A stretch of 64,000 nucleotides of DNA, from assembly GCA_022360095.1 (NCBI GenBank), contig JAKSDK010000487.1, positions 147,495 through 211,494 of the forward strand, given 5' to 3'. The translations under genes and the position numbers were made by a program. Within the stretch, counting starts at the first letter, position 1; each line of letters begins with the position of its first letter. Origin of the DNA: Phycisphaerales bacterium (GTDB lineage: Bacteria; Planctomycetota; Phycisphaerae; UBA1845; UTPLA1). Positions 8,955 through 17,421 of the stretch are shown piece after piece. The notes below the pieces were generated by a model. That model made no database searches and was not told the DNA's origin. It worked only from the letters and a program-made list of their open reading frames with translations.

Positions 8955-9785
8955 CTAATCCAGCCCTTCGGCATCCGTCAGAAAACCGTCGGCCGGATGC
9001 GCGTCGCACGCGAGGCCGAGGGTGGGATCGCGCTTTCGTTTGGAACGCTGAACGGCGGCTTTTTTCTTGAAGCGTTTCAAAGTCTTGGGCTTCGGATTGT
9101 CCTCCGGATCGGCGGGACTGTGCAGCAAACGGAGCTTTTGCCAATACGTGGCCTTGCTCTTGCGAGGCTTCTTCTTCTTGATTTTCGCGATCCTGGTAAG
9201 AATCGGCGTCCGCTCCGCAGCCGTTTGGACGGCCTCGGACGTCTTGGGTTTTGCGCGGCGCGGCGGGAGTTCATAGGTTTTCGAGAGCAGAGCGCCGAGT
9301 GCGTTATGCGGATTGGCCGCCAAACCGTCCTTGCCCGGGAGGTTCGTGGCCTCGTGACACGACGTGCAACTCACAACGCGTTCGATTCGTCGAACCTTCT
9401 TTGACTTGGGACGGTCTTCGGCATCGGCCGGGTCATTGCCCGCCAGAATCTCGACCCAGTTCGGCACCCCGTCCTGATCCACGTCCTGGTCCTTCTGCTT
9501 CTGCAAACGCTCGGATTCTGTCGCGCCGACCCGCGGATCGGCCTCCACCATGGCGATGCGATCCGCCAGCGAGTCATCCTGTGACAGGGCATGCAGTCTC
9601 TCGCCATAGGCATTCAGACCCTGCCCGGCCTCCCCCACATGGCAAGAATTGCAGCGCGCCGCCTTGCTGATCAGCAAAACGCGAAGCTGCTCAAAATGTC
9701 GCTCCTTTCCGTCGGCCGCACCGGGAGCCGCCATCAATACTGGCAGAACAATCATGTATACCAAGCGACCAGCCATAACCGTCAT
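8955..9785 (-). CDS. Secreted di-haem c-type cytochrome-like protein with lysine-rich tail
   Basis: Two haem-attachment motifs, CNSCH and CTSCH, are about 95 residues apart. Between them lies a calcium-loop/thrombospondin type 3 segment (DQDVDQDGVPNWVEILAGND), a spacing seen in planctomycete cytochromes annotated as thrombospondin type 3 repeat proteins. The C-terminal third is very basic (KIKKKKPRKSKA, KRFKKKAAVQRSKRKR) and has no known fold. The frame is open to 9848; the start at 9785 or 9776 is preferred because a signal peptide (MAGRLVYMIVLPVLMAAPGAAD) begins there, but no clear ribosome site supports any choice. Electron transfer in the periplasm is inferred from the haem motifs only. 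Confidence 0.72.
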   Translation of the reverse strand: MTVMAGRLVYMIVLPVLMAAPGAADGKERHFEQLRVLLISKAARCNSCHVGEAGQGLNAYGERLHALSQDDSLADRIAMVEADPRVGATESERLQKQKDQDVDQDGVPNWVEILAGNDPADAEDRPKSKKVRRIERVVSCTSCHEATNLPGKDGLAANPHNALGALLSKTYELPPRRAKPKTSEAVQTAAERTPILTRIAKIKKKKPRKSKATYWQKLRLLHSPADPEDNPKPKTLKRFKKKAAVQRSKRKRDPTLGLACDAHPADGFLTDAEGLD

Positions 9786-9848
9786 CGTAGTGCTGAAAAC
9801 GCCGTTTGAGTAGTCTTCCTTATGACAGGGTGCCTTACCCACGACCAT

Positions 9849-10361
9849 TCAGGATCTTTCTCAACCACAAAATTGCCCCTGACCGATAAGAGGCTCAGGC
9901 AGAAACCGCCTTCGTGACGAAAGTGTTTCTGTCGGCCGTGAAGGCAGAAGGATCTGCAAGCCGTTTCCCAGTCCGATGTTGAGCAGGCCGCGCGGGTCAA
10001 GGTGGACCCGGTGGGCTGGACAGGACCGTTTCCGATCCCGGTCTTGCTGTCGGACATGCGTGCGGCTGGCGGCCGTTCTCTTTGGAGAATTCAATCTCCC
10101 CCCGTATCAAGGGCCGTGTCTCGACGGATGCGGCCCTTGTGTTCGTGCGGACCATGTCTTCGCCTTCCCTGCGCAATGTATGATCATAGCAGCGCCCGTG
10201 AGGTAGAGGGGGCGACGGTGAGGACGCGTTCAAGTGGGATGTGGGAGTGCCGCGCGCGTAAAGCCCCGGTGAGGCATGCATGACCAGGACTTCGATCGAA
10301 ACGGTGTCCTCGGTTCCAACATCCGTTATGATTGCGGCTGAGTTGATGTGAGGTCATTACG
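9849..10361. other. Gene-free stretch of about 500 bases with one 8-bp inverted repeat
   Basis: The open frames on both strands here have no recognisable domain, no good ribosome site and mutually overlapping positions, so none is called. The one structural signal is a perfect inverted repeat, AAGGGCCG at 10109-10116 and CGGCCCTT at 10131-10138, with a 14-base loop and no T-run. It could be a weak terminator between the divergent transcription units. The promoter of the dehydrogenase operon must lie in the right half. Confidence 0.3.
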
Positions 10362-11318
10362 ATGCGTGCGATTGTCGTCGAAGGTGGGAAAGCGGCCGTC
10401 CGAGACGAACCTGAGCCGACACCGTCGGAAGGTGAAGTCCTGGTCAAGGTCCATCTCGCCGGCATCTGCTCCACCGATCTCGAAATCATCCGAGGTTATG
10501 CAGGCCATCAGGGCATTCTCGGTCACGAGTTCGTCGGCACTGTCGTCGAAGGTACTCCAAAGCTGAAGGGCAAACGGGTCGTCGGTGAAATCAACTGTGT
10601 CTGCGGCCGTTGCGACATGTGTACGAGCGGATTGGCGGCCCATTGCCGTCGCCGAACCGTTGTCGGAATCAGCGGCCGTCCTGGTGTCTTTGCCGAATAC
10701 GTCGCCTTGCCCGAACAGAATTGCCATGAAGTTCCGGAAACGATCACAAACGACGAGGCCGTCTTCGCCGAGCCGTTGGCGGCCGCCTACCAGGTTCTGC
10801 GCCAGGTCAAGATCGAACCCCGAATGAATGTCGCCGTCTTGGGCACAGGCCGACTCGGCTTGCTCGTGGCCCAGGTCCTGGCCCAAACCGGCAGCAAGCT
10901 GATTGCCGTGGGACGCAATCCCAAGACCTTGAACCTTCTTGATCGCAAACGCATCCGCACGACCACCGCGAACGACTTGACTTCGAAGCAGGATTACGAC
11001 GTCGTGGTCGATTGCACCGGGGCCCCTGAAGGGCTGAAGACGGCGATGAATCTTGTGCGGCCGCGAGGCACGGTGGTGTTGAAAACCACATGCCATGCCG
11101 ACGCAGCGATTGATCTGACCCCGCTGGTCGTCAATGAGGTCACACTGTTGGGGAGCCGTTGCGGACCGTTTGGCGAGGCCCTGAGCGCGCTGGCACGAAA
11201 ACAGGTCGACGTCGCCAGCATGATCACACGACGGATGCCGCTTGATGACGGCCTTGATGCCTTGAAGCTGGCGGCAGAGCCGGATCACATCAAGGTGCTC
11301 CTGAAAGTTGTGGAATGA
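10362..11318 (+). CDS. Zinc-dependent medium-chain alcohol dehydrogenase family protein
   Basis: 318 residues, slightly short for the family. Catalytic zinc ligands are visible: Cys in AGICSTDLE, His-Glu in ILGHEFVG and Glu in FAEPLAAA. The structural zinc lobe is complete (INCVCGRCDMCTSGLAAHC). The nucleotide-binding Rossmann motif is VLGTGRLGLLVAQ. The substrate cannot be told from the sequence; sugar-alcohol and threonine dehydrogenase-like enzymes share this layout. Its stop overlaps the start of the next gene (ATGA at 11315-11318), so the two are co-translated. Confidence 0.88.
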   Translation: MRAIVVEGGKAAVRDEPEPTPSEGEVLVKVHLAGICSTDLEIIRGYAGHQGILGHEFVGTVVEGTPKLKGKRVVGEINCVCGRCDMCTSGLAAHCRRRTVVGISGRPGVFAEYVALPEQNCHEVPETITNDEAVFAEPLAAAYQVLRQVKIEPRMNVAVLGTGRLGLLVAQVLAQTGSKLIAVGRNPKTLNLLDRKRIRTTTANDLTSKQDYDVVVDCTGAPEGLKTAMNLVRPRGTVVLKTTCHADAAIDLTPLVVNEVTLLGSRCGPFGEALSALARKQVDVASMITRRMPLDDGLDALKLAAEPDHIKVLLKVVE

Positions 11319-12124
11319 CTCAAACGCCGACGGTTGAACTCACGGTCGCCGCGTTCGAGGACACCTGCCTGTTTCAGTTTCCGTCGTTGTGCGCAATCCC
11401 GAACCTGGCCCATGCCGTGACATCGCGACCCTGGAACATGGCCTGCCACCAGGGACCTCAAATCGAACGAACGGTCGAGCGGCGCAAACGTGTCTGCACG
11501 CATCTTGGTCTCCCGTTTGAGGGATTGACGGCTCCGAATCAAATCCATAGTCCACATGTTCTCCGCGTCCGCCCGGAGGACGTTGGTGCAGGTCGCGAGG
11601 ATCGGAATACGGCCCTGCGTTTCGTGGACGGGTTGATCTGTGACCTCGAGGACGTTGCGTTGATGCAGTTCTCCGCGGACTGCCCGATTCTCGTACTGGT
11701 CGAGCCAAGCCGGCGTATCCTGGCCACGGCGCATGCGAGCTGGCGAGGAACCGTCACACAGATCGCGACCGAGTTGGTCCGGCAACTCAGGCGCGAGTTT
11801 GATATTGACCCTGCGCGACTACTCGCCGGGCTTTGCCCATGTGCCGGTCCTTTGGAATACGAAGTGGGTGAGGAGGTTCGCCGCATTGCGCTGGCGCGCC
11901 TTCCCGACGCCGAACGGTTCTTCCCGCAAGAAGGCCGCACCTGGCGCTTCGACATGCGGTCCGCCAATGTGGACCAGTTGATTCGAGCAGGCCTCGATCC
12001 TTCCAACATCAGCGTGGCCTCCATTTCGACCATGTCCGACCGGCGCTTTTATTCACACCGTCGCGACGGACCGGAGACCGGCCGATTTGCACTCATCGCC
12101 GGATTTCGAGCGAAACAACGATGA
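11315..12124 (+). CDS. pgeF: YfiH/PgeF-family purine nucleoside phosphorylase (former laccase domain protein)
   Basis: 269 residues covering the whole DUF152/Cu-oxidase_4 fold. The zinc-site residues are in place: His in PNQIHSPHVLRV, Cys in FSADCPILVLV, His in ATAHASWRGT. The C-terminal signature TMSDRRFYSHRRDG ends as in the family (FYSYRR). Characterised members are zinc enzymes acting on purine nucleosides, or they remove misincorporated residues from peptidoglycan precursors. The start overlaps the dehydrogenase stop by four bases. The substrate in this organism is not shown by context. Confidence 0.86.
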   Translation: MTQTPTVELTVAAFEDTCLFQFPSLCAIPNLAHAVTSRPWNMACHQGPQIERTVERRKRVCTHLGLPFEGLTAPNQIHSPHVLRVRPEDVGAGREDRNTALRFVDGLICDLEDVALMQFSADCPILVLVEPSRRILATAHASWRGTVTQIATELVRQLRREFDIDPARLLAGLCPCAGPLEYEVGEEVRRIALARLPDAERFFPQEGRTWRFDMRSANVDQLIRAGLDPSNISVASISTMSDRRFYSHRRDGPETGRFALIAGFRAKQR

Positions 12125-12239
12125 GCGGAGCCTTATCGGGCGAAAACAAAGATCTGCGACGATCTGACGAAACACCTTACCGGAACGGGCGAAACTCTGA
12201 TGTCGCGTTGGTCGATGATCCGTTCAGGAGATTCGCCAC

Positions 12240-12950
12240 ATGGCCAAGGAAAAAGCAGTCGTTCTTTGTTCGGGCGGTTTGAACAGCGCCGTCTCCGCCA
12301 CGATCGCAGCCACCGAGCACACACTCGCCTTTTTGCACGTTCGATTCGAACACCGTGCCGCGAGCCACGAGGCCGAGTTGTTTGAGAAGCAGACGGCGTA
12401 TTTTGGTGCGGAACAACAGCTCGCCGTCAACATGCCTCACCTCGCCGCCATCGGCGGTAATGCTCGACTCAATACGGAATGGCAGATCGAGAAAGTGATG
12501 AACATCGGCGAGGGGCGACCCGGAAGCTACATCCCCGGATTGGTCGGCACGCTGCTCAACGTAGGTTTCACGTGGGCTTCCGTGATCGGCGCATCCAAAG
12601 TGTTTTTGGGAGTCAGCGAAGACTTGGGTCCACCTGCCCCGCGTCTTAATGGGATGTATCCCGACTACTCCAGGGAATACATCGAGCTGTGCAGGCACGC
12701 CTTCTCCATCGCGACTCCCGACAAACCGATCTCAATCGAGATTCCCGTCATTGATCTGACCCGAACGGAGACCGTCAAGCTGGGTGTGCGCCTGGGCACG
12801 CCGTTCGAGCTCACATGGTCGTGCATCTCGTCCGGGACCGAACCTTGCGGTGTCTGCGTCGGCTGCGCCACTCGCAATCGCGGATTCCTGGACGCGGCGA
12901 TTCCCGACCCGATACTCTGCGAACCCGCATCCACAACGCTCCCCGCCTGA
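12240..12950 (+). CDS. QueC-like PP-loop protein (7-cyano-7-deazaguanine synthase family), Asp to Asn in P-loop
   Basis: 236 residues. The fold is that of QueC: an N-terminal PP-loop, a central IPGLVGTLLNVGFTWASVIG segment (the family has YVPGRN..), and a C-terminal zinc knuckle SCISSGTEPCGVCVGCATR with the family's four cysteines. QueC converts 7-carboxy-7-deazaguanine to preQ0 with ATP and ammonia. The P-loop reads SGGLNS at residues 11-16, where QueC has SGGLDS, so the conserved aspartate is Asn15. No queD, queE or folE neighbour is present. It may be a paralogue with another substrate, so the symbol queC is withheld. Confidence 0.78.
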   Translation: MAKEKAVVLCSGGLNSAVSATIAATEHTLAFLHVRFEHRAASHEAELFEKQTAYFGAEQQLAVNMPHLAAIGGNARLNTEWQIEKVMNIGEGRPGSYIPGLVGTLLNVGFTWASVIGASKVFLGVSEDLGPPAPRLNGMYPDYSREYIELCRHAFSIATPDKPISIEIPVIDLTRTETVKLGVRLGTPFELTWSCISSGTEPCGVCVGCATRNRGFLDAAIPDPILCEPASTTLPA

Positions 12951-13068
12951 TAAGACGGCAAAGGCCCCATTCGTTGCCAAGCAACAAACAGGGCCGATGC
13001 CTGGGCCGACGGTAAAGCCGACCCGCTCCCTTCTCTCTCTTTGCTTGCCCCTCCTCAGGGTTATGGAA

Positions 13069-14640
13069 TTACGTTTTTGATCTCCCTTGTCCTGGCGGAC
13101 GTTTTCCCCTCACACCGGATCGATGACCGGGGGTCTTCCGATTTCGGGGATCATGCCGGCGAAGATCGTGCCTCGCGATGGATGCACTGCTTTCGTCCGG
13201 ATCGTTTTCATCCGCGTTGTCAAGAATCGGATAAACATCGTTGCGGTCCCAGAGATAGTAAATCGGCGGGCTGCCGATGAGCTGCCGGAAGACCTGTGAC
13301 AACTGATCAGGTCTCTTTCCCTCAATCTTGTATTGGATCTTTCCGTGCAGCGCTCGAACCCAGCTTCGTATCGTTTCCTCGACCAGACTGCGAACCCGCG
13401 GATAGCGCGCGATCTTTTTCGAAAAATCTGACGCGAAAGGATCGAGGTTCCATGCCTTCATGCGCTCCAGCAGTTTCATTCTCCCCTTAGGCAAGGGGCA
13501 TCGGCCGACACGGTGCATACCAGCCTTCTCAAAGACCGGATTGACCTCCCCCATCGCCGCGAGGCATTCAATAAACCGTACACCCACCTGAGGCAAAGTC
13601 TTTCGAACAAACCAATGCCCGAGTCCGCAGCCCCTCACATCCGGATGCATCACGAGGCGCCGAAGGATACGAAGCTCTCTATTCAGACGACGCACGTTGC
13701 GTACGAAACGCCCCCGCGTTGACCGATTTCGGAGCGTCAACTCCATCGGAGCATGGGCGAACACCAGGATGCCCAACGGCGCGCCGGTCCCTCTTTCCTT
13801 GAGAAGAAACACCTTATCCACGAATCCCAGTCCGTCGCGGTGGCGATAGTGCATCGGACTAAACGTGCGATAGTCACTCACACTCCCCCGTTCAATCGTC
13901 GTTCGTCGCCGAAGAGACATGCCCTTCCGGCGTGGTCGGTGCGCGATGACATCGGCGTCCGGACCATGAAGACGAAGGGTTTCATTCGGCTGAAGGTCTT
14001 CCAGGATGTCATCGTGTGTCGTGGCGACGACGAGCGTGAGACGATGACGTGTGACCAACTTGCGCAGACTGTAGGCCACCGCCTTGGCCGTGCGCCGATG
14101 CAAGATGGCGGAGAATTCGTCGCAGAAAATCGTACGGGGCCTTGGATCATCATGACCGATCGCGTTGCCCACGGCCCTCGCAAGACCGGCCCGAAACCGC
14201 TCGCCATCCGAGAGGTCCGCAAACTGGCGCACCCACAGCCGAGGTTCGCCAAGACCGCACGCCGTCAGAATTTCGAGCACCACGGCAAGCGGCTTGCGCG
14301 GCGCAACGGCATCCACAATCGCACGATCCGCGGGAAACCGTCCGCGCCCAACCCAGATCGGACGCTCCACCTTTCCTGCGATGGCGTTCAGAATCGTCGT
14401 CTTGCCGCTGCCGGACGGCCCGGTGAGCAGGATGATCGATCCGGGCCTGAGTGTTACGGCGAGATCGTCCGCAATGACATAAGGTGCTTCTCGAGGCGGA
14501 ATGCCGAAATTCCAACAGACGTCTCGTTTGCGGGTGGTCATCGGAGCGAAACCGGGCTCGCGTATGATCCGCAGTTTGATTTTTTCCCCCTCCTCTTGCG
14601 GCACCACGCTGCCGACTTCCTTCTTCTCACTCGCGTTCAT
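13069..14640 (-). CDS. ABC-type ATPase fused to a GNAT-like acetyltransferase domain (COG2401 type)
   Basis: 523 residues. The ABC ATPase fills residues 30-240: Walker A GPSGSGKTT (74-82), signature LSDGER, Walker B RTIFCDEFSA, switch His in ATTHDD. It has no membrane partner. Residues 250-420 form a GNAT-like domain (VDKVFLLKERGTGAPLGILV, then LRRLVMHPDVRGCGLGHWFV, the acetyl-CoA loop, and VNPVFEKAGMHRVGR). This matches COG2401, ABC ATPase fused to a predicted acetyltransferase, whose function is unknown. The C-terminal 30 residues are basic and low complexity. Ribosome site AGGAGG precedes the ATG at 14640. It stands alone in its orientation. Confidence 0.84.
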   Translation of the reverse strand: MNASEKKEVGSVVPQEEGEKIKLRIIREPGFAPMTTRKRDVCWNFGIPPREAPYVIADDLAVTLRPGSIILLTGPSGSGKTTILNAIAGKVERPIWVGRGRFPADRAIVDAVAPRKPLAVVLEILTACGLGEPRLWVRQFADLSDGERFRAGLARAVGNAIGHDDPRPRTIFCDEFSAILHRRTAKAVAYSLRKLVTRHRLTLVVATTHDDILEDLQPNETLRLHGPDADVIAHRPRRKGMSLRRRTTIERGSVSDYRTFSPMHYRHRDGLGFVDKVFLLKERGTGAPLGILVFAHAPMELTLRNRSTRGRFVRNVRRLNRELRILRRLVMHPDVRGCGLGHWFVRKTLPQVGVRFIECLAAMGEVNPVFEKAGMHRVGRCPLPKGRMKLLERMKAWNLDPFASDFSKKIARYPRVRSLVEETIRSWVRALHGKIQYKIEGKRPDQLSQVFRQLIGSPPIYYLWDRNDVYPILDNADENDPDESSASIARHDLRRHDPRNRKTPGHRSGVRGKRPPGQGRSKT

Positions 14641-14970
14641 CCTCGACCTCCTGGACCCTAATATAACCCTAACAACGTGAAGATACGAGGCGCATTGCTA
14701 ATAGTCAATAGGCAGCAATAAAATCCAATGGAAATTTCCGTTGGCCCATGCCGATTCGATAAAAAATATTCAAGTAAGATTATTAAAATCAACATATTAG
14801 GAAGACTTCGGCTGTAGATAAAAATCAAGATCGAGAATTTTGAATAATTGCGCAGCACCACATCGATCTTGGGCGCAGCCAAGGTGACCCGAGACTTGCG
14901 AACGAAGAACTGTTCATCTTAAGATAATTTGGGTCCCACCAGACTGTCTACATGTATTTAAGGATCAAAC
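14641..14970. other. AT-rich intergenic region between divergent genes
   Basis: About 330 bases, clearly richer in A and T than the rest of the window (for example around 14,757-14,850). It separates the COG2401-type gene from the C45 hydrolase, which run in opposite directions, so both promoters probably lie here. A minus-strand open frame at 14658-14882 encodes a low-complexity Leu/Ile/Ser-rich peptide without a ribosome site and is not called. Local foreign or regulatory DNA are both possible. Confidence 0.4.
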
Positions 14971-16278
14971 ATGAAATACCATCATGATCGCCTCGGTGCC
15001 CGCATCGCTTCAAGCCTGTTACTCTCCATCTGTGTCGTCGCGTTTTCGGGTCGCACAGTCCTCGCCGATGGCCCAAGGCCTACCGTCAATGGCAAGTTAA
15101 CGACCGTCGACGGCGTCAAGGTCTTACGCATCTGGGGCGATCCGGCTGAACGCGGGTTTGCTCATGGCTATTTGCTTGCCGACGAGATCATCGAATTGTT
15201 TGAAGATTTTCTCGCGGACGAGAGGTTGAGTGGCGGCCCGGAAGGCTTCACCGCCATGTCGGCCAAGTTTCGCGAGTTGATGAAAATTCCCAAGCCCTAT
15301 CTCGCCGAACTTCGCGGCATCAAAGCCGGCCTCGAAGCGAAGAAAGGCGGCGATATCACCATCACGGCGCTCGATCGCGAATTGACGCTGCGCGACCTGG
15401 TCGCGATGAACTGCATCCCCGACAGCATAGGCATCGCCTGCTCGTCCTTCGCCGCCTGGGGGGACCTGACTCCCGACCGCAAGACGCTCTCCGGTCGCAA
15501 TCTCGACTGGCATGAAGCAAAATTCTTGCGCACGACGCAAATCATCGTCGCCCACATTCCCGCCAAAGGCGCGCCGCAAAATGCCTGGACGTCGATCACA
15601 TGGCCCGGCATGATCATCTGCCTGACAGGGATGAACGAACACGGCGTGACCGTCTCCATGCACGACGTCTTCGACACCCGACCTAGCCAACGAAACGGAT
15701 TTACGCCGCGTGGATTCTGTCTGCGTGCCGCCATCGAGGGCGCCGACGCCGGCAATGTCATCGATTCCGTCAAAGCCATTTTGAAGAAACACGTACCGAT
15801 CGTCGGCAACAACGTGCCGGTGTCTTTTCCCTGCGAGAACAATACGGCATCCGCGGTGGTATTCGAATACGACGGCAACAAAAAGCGCAGCCGTGGAGTC
15901 ACCGTCCGCCGACCCCACTTCAAACGCGACGACAAGCCGCGTTTTATCGTCGCCACCAACGATTACCATAAGCGAGGCTCGTACTCGCATTGCCGACGCT
16001 TTGAGACCTTGCTCCAAACACTCGAGACGATGGGCAGCAGCGCCACGGGTATCGAAAAGAAGAAAGTCGAGGCCGGTTTTAAGATGCTTGGTAGCGTTTC
16101 AATGAAGAGTGGATACGTCACCTATCACAGCGTGGTCTTTGAGCCCAACGATCGACGCCTTTCGGTTTCGTTTTCAAGCCCGACGGACTACGCCCCCAAT
16201 GGCAATCGCGTCACAATCGATCTCAAGAAGGTTTTGAGGCGACCCACTGGTCAACGCCAACGCGGCGCAAACGGCTAG
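14971..16278 (+). CDS. Secreted C45-family Ntn hydrolase (acyl-CoA:6-APA acyltransferase-like)
   Basis: 435 residues with an N-terminal signal peptide (LGARIASSLLLSICVVAFSG..ADG). The mature protein starts with the AERGFAHGYLLADEI segment typical of C45 peptidases and has the nucleophile region IACSSFAAWGDLTPDRKTL followed by GRNLDWH, where the Cys after IA would become the N-terminal nucleophile after autocleavage. The motifs MNEHGVTVS and ARFI-like FIVATNDYH also match the family. Substrates in this family include N-acylated amino acids, lipids and peptides. The preferred ATG follows AAGGA. The gene stands alone. Confidence 0.82.
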   Translation: MKYHHDRLGARIASSLLLSICVVAFSGRTVLADGPRPTVNGKLTTVDGVKVLRIWGDPAERGFAHGYLLADEIIELFEDFLADERLSGGPEGFTAMSAKFRELMKIPKPYLAELRGIKAGLEAKKGGDITITALDRELTLRDLVAMNCIPDSIGIACSSFAAWGDLTPDRKTLSGRNLDWHEAKFLRTTQIIVAHIPAKGAPQNAWTSITWPGMIICLTGMNEHGVTVSMHDVFDTRPSQRNGFTPRGFCLRAAIEGADAGNVIDSVKAILKKHVPIVGNNVPVSFPCENNTASAVVFEYDGNKKRSRGVTVRRPHFKRDDKPRFIVATNDYHKRGSYSHCRRFETLLQTLETMGSSATGIEKKKVEAGFKMLGSVSMKSGYVTYHSVVFEPNDRRLSVSFSSPTDYAPNGNRVTIDLKKVLRRPTGQRQRGANG

Positions 16279-16313
16279 CTGAAAAACTCCCTTCTTCAAC
16301 TTTCGGAGCCCTG

Positions 16314-16402
16314 TAGGACGGGTTCCACCCGCCGCCACGGACGTTGCATGCGTGCCGTTCCATATACGCGCGTCATATTCACGGCGGGCAGAGCCCGCCC
16401 TA
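16314..16402. repeat. MITE-like element with 21-bp imperfect inverted ends
   Basis: The left arm 16314-16334 (TAGGACGGGTTCCACCCGCCG read in two parts: TAGGACGGGT, TCCACCCGCCG) pairs with the right arm 16382-16402 at 17 of 21 positions, and all four mismatches are transitions. Each arm also folds on itself; the right one contains a perfect 7-bp stem GGCGGGC/GCCCGCC at 16383-16399 with loop AGA. The 47-base centre has no coding capacity. Similar GTAGGGCGGGCTCTGCCCGCC units are, from memory, frequent between genes in planctomycete genomes. It sits between the hydrolase and the minus-strand membrane gene, where a terminator would be expected. Confidence 0.65.
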
Positions 16403-16405
16403 CGT

Positions 16406-16828
16406 TCAGGCCGCCTTTGACATCGGCATCGCCGGCCGTTTGGCGTCTTGCGACGTCCCTCTGCCGAAACGCCCGCCCAGAGTTGTCATGGGAACAATGA
16501 ACGCCAGAAACGCCAGGTGGTACCAGACCGGCATGAGCTGCCACATCGAGACCTGCACCCCGATCCCGACGGCCAGCAAAATGAGGCTGAGCGTGAGGAC
16601 GGCCTTGCCTGCCGACGTCGCACCGATCTTCGATGCAACGAAACCCGCCGCCAGCGAACACACAAGACTCAGCGCCAGCGTGATCACCAGAGCAGGCACA
16701 TCCGCAATCGGCCTACCCGCGGAAAAAGCATCGGGCATCGATGATTGGAGGACCGCACCAGCCCCCAACCAGATCACGGTCCAGGCGATGAAACCCATGA
16801 CGATGGCGAATACAACTCTTTTCATCAT
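16406..16828 (-). CDS. Small integral membrane protein, unknown function
   Basis: 140 residues with four predicted transmembrane helices (about 5-27, 45-67, 76-95, 100-120). No cysteine or catalytic motif is conserved enough to suggest activity. The start is an ATG pair at 16825-16828 behind GGAGGCAG. It is the third gene downstream of an ArsR regulator and an SRPBCC protein, with 24 bases to the SRPBCC stop, so it is probably in the same operon. In such operons the small membrane protein is often of the DoxX or DUF1761 type, but this one cannot be placed with confidence. Confidence 0.7.
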   Translation of the reverse strand: MMKRVVFAIVMGFIAWTVIWLGAGAVLQSSMPDAFSAGRPIADVPALVITLALSLVCSLAAGFVASKIGATSAGKAVLTLSLILLAVGIGVQVSMWQLMPVWYHLAFLAFIVPMTTLGGRFGRGTSQDAKRPAMPMSKAA

Positions 16829-16852
16829 TCTGCCTCCAGAAGTCAGGGACCA

Positions 16853-17368
16853 TTACGTCCAGTTTTCGGTTCGACATTTTTTCGGGGTCAACGGCGTCAG
16901 CACTTTGAACATTCCATACAACATGCGGACACCAAACGGCGGCCGGCCGTTTTCGATGATGGCCTTCAGCGTCTTGACGATGAAGTCCGCGCCGCGCGTC
17001 ATGTTCTTCTCTGTCTTCGTGCCTACGGGAATGTCCTCGGACGTCAGCGTAAATTCGACGCCGCCTTCAACCTCCTTGAGATCGTAGGTCACCTTACAAG
17101 GCGGGTCATCGTACTGTGTGAATTTGAAGGTATGCGCAAACCGATGCGGAGGATCAAATTCAAGGATCTCCCCGACGACCGTCGTGTATTTTCCGTCCGC
17201 GGATCGCATTTGGATCTTGCCGCCGGGCCTGAGGTCGTCGGCATGCATTCTTGCGTTGAAAAAACAGCCCTGAAGCTCATCGGTCTTCGTGATCTCACGC
17301 CAGACGGCCTCAATCGAACCGCGGATGAATACCTTTGATACGGCCGTTGATGTTTTTGTTTTCGTCAT
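16853..17368 (-). CDS. SRPBCC (AHSA1-like) family protein
   Basis: 171 residues from the ATG at 17368, which has GAGGAC upstream; the frame extends to 17401 but without a ribosome site. The START/Bet v1-like fold is seen from VFIRGSIEAVWREITKTDEL (opening strand and helix), DLRPGGKIQMRSADGKYT and VVGEILEFDPPHRFAHTFKF, to the long C-terminal helix around GADFIVKTLKAIIENG. Members bind hydrophobic small molecules. The ArsR gene 53 bases upstream and this gene form a widespread pair, in which the regulator controls the binding protein. The ligand is unknown. Confidence 0.86.
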   Translation of the reverse strand: MTKTKTSTAVSKVFIRGSIEAVWREITKTDELQGCFFNARMHADDLRPGGKIQMRSADGKYTTVVGEILEFDPPHRFAHTFKFTQYDDPPCKVTYDLKEVEGGVEFTLTSEDIPVGTKTEKNMTRGADFIVKTLKAIIENGRPPFGVRMLYGMFKVLTPLTPKKCRTENWT

Positions 17369-17421
17369 GGATATGTCCTCATTCTCGATCGCTCCGGGCA
17401 CTGCTCCCGCATTCCCCTACG

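Noticed and set aside
9997..10283. Two overlapping 93-94 residue frames on opposite strands
   Set aside because: Both are Arg/Pro/Ser-rich in the way GC-rich noncoding DNA reads, and neither has a start signal.
14658..14882. Small minus-strand gene in the AT-rich gap
   Set aside because: Low-complexity Leu/Ile/Ser composition, no ribosome site, no motif; explained by base composition.
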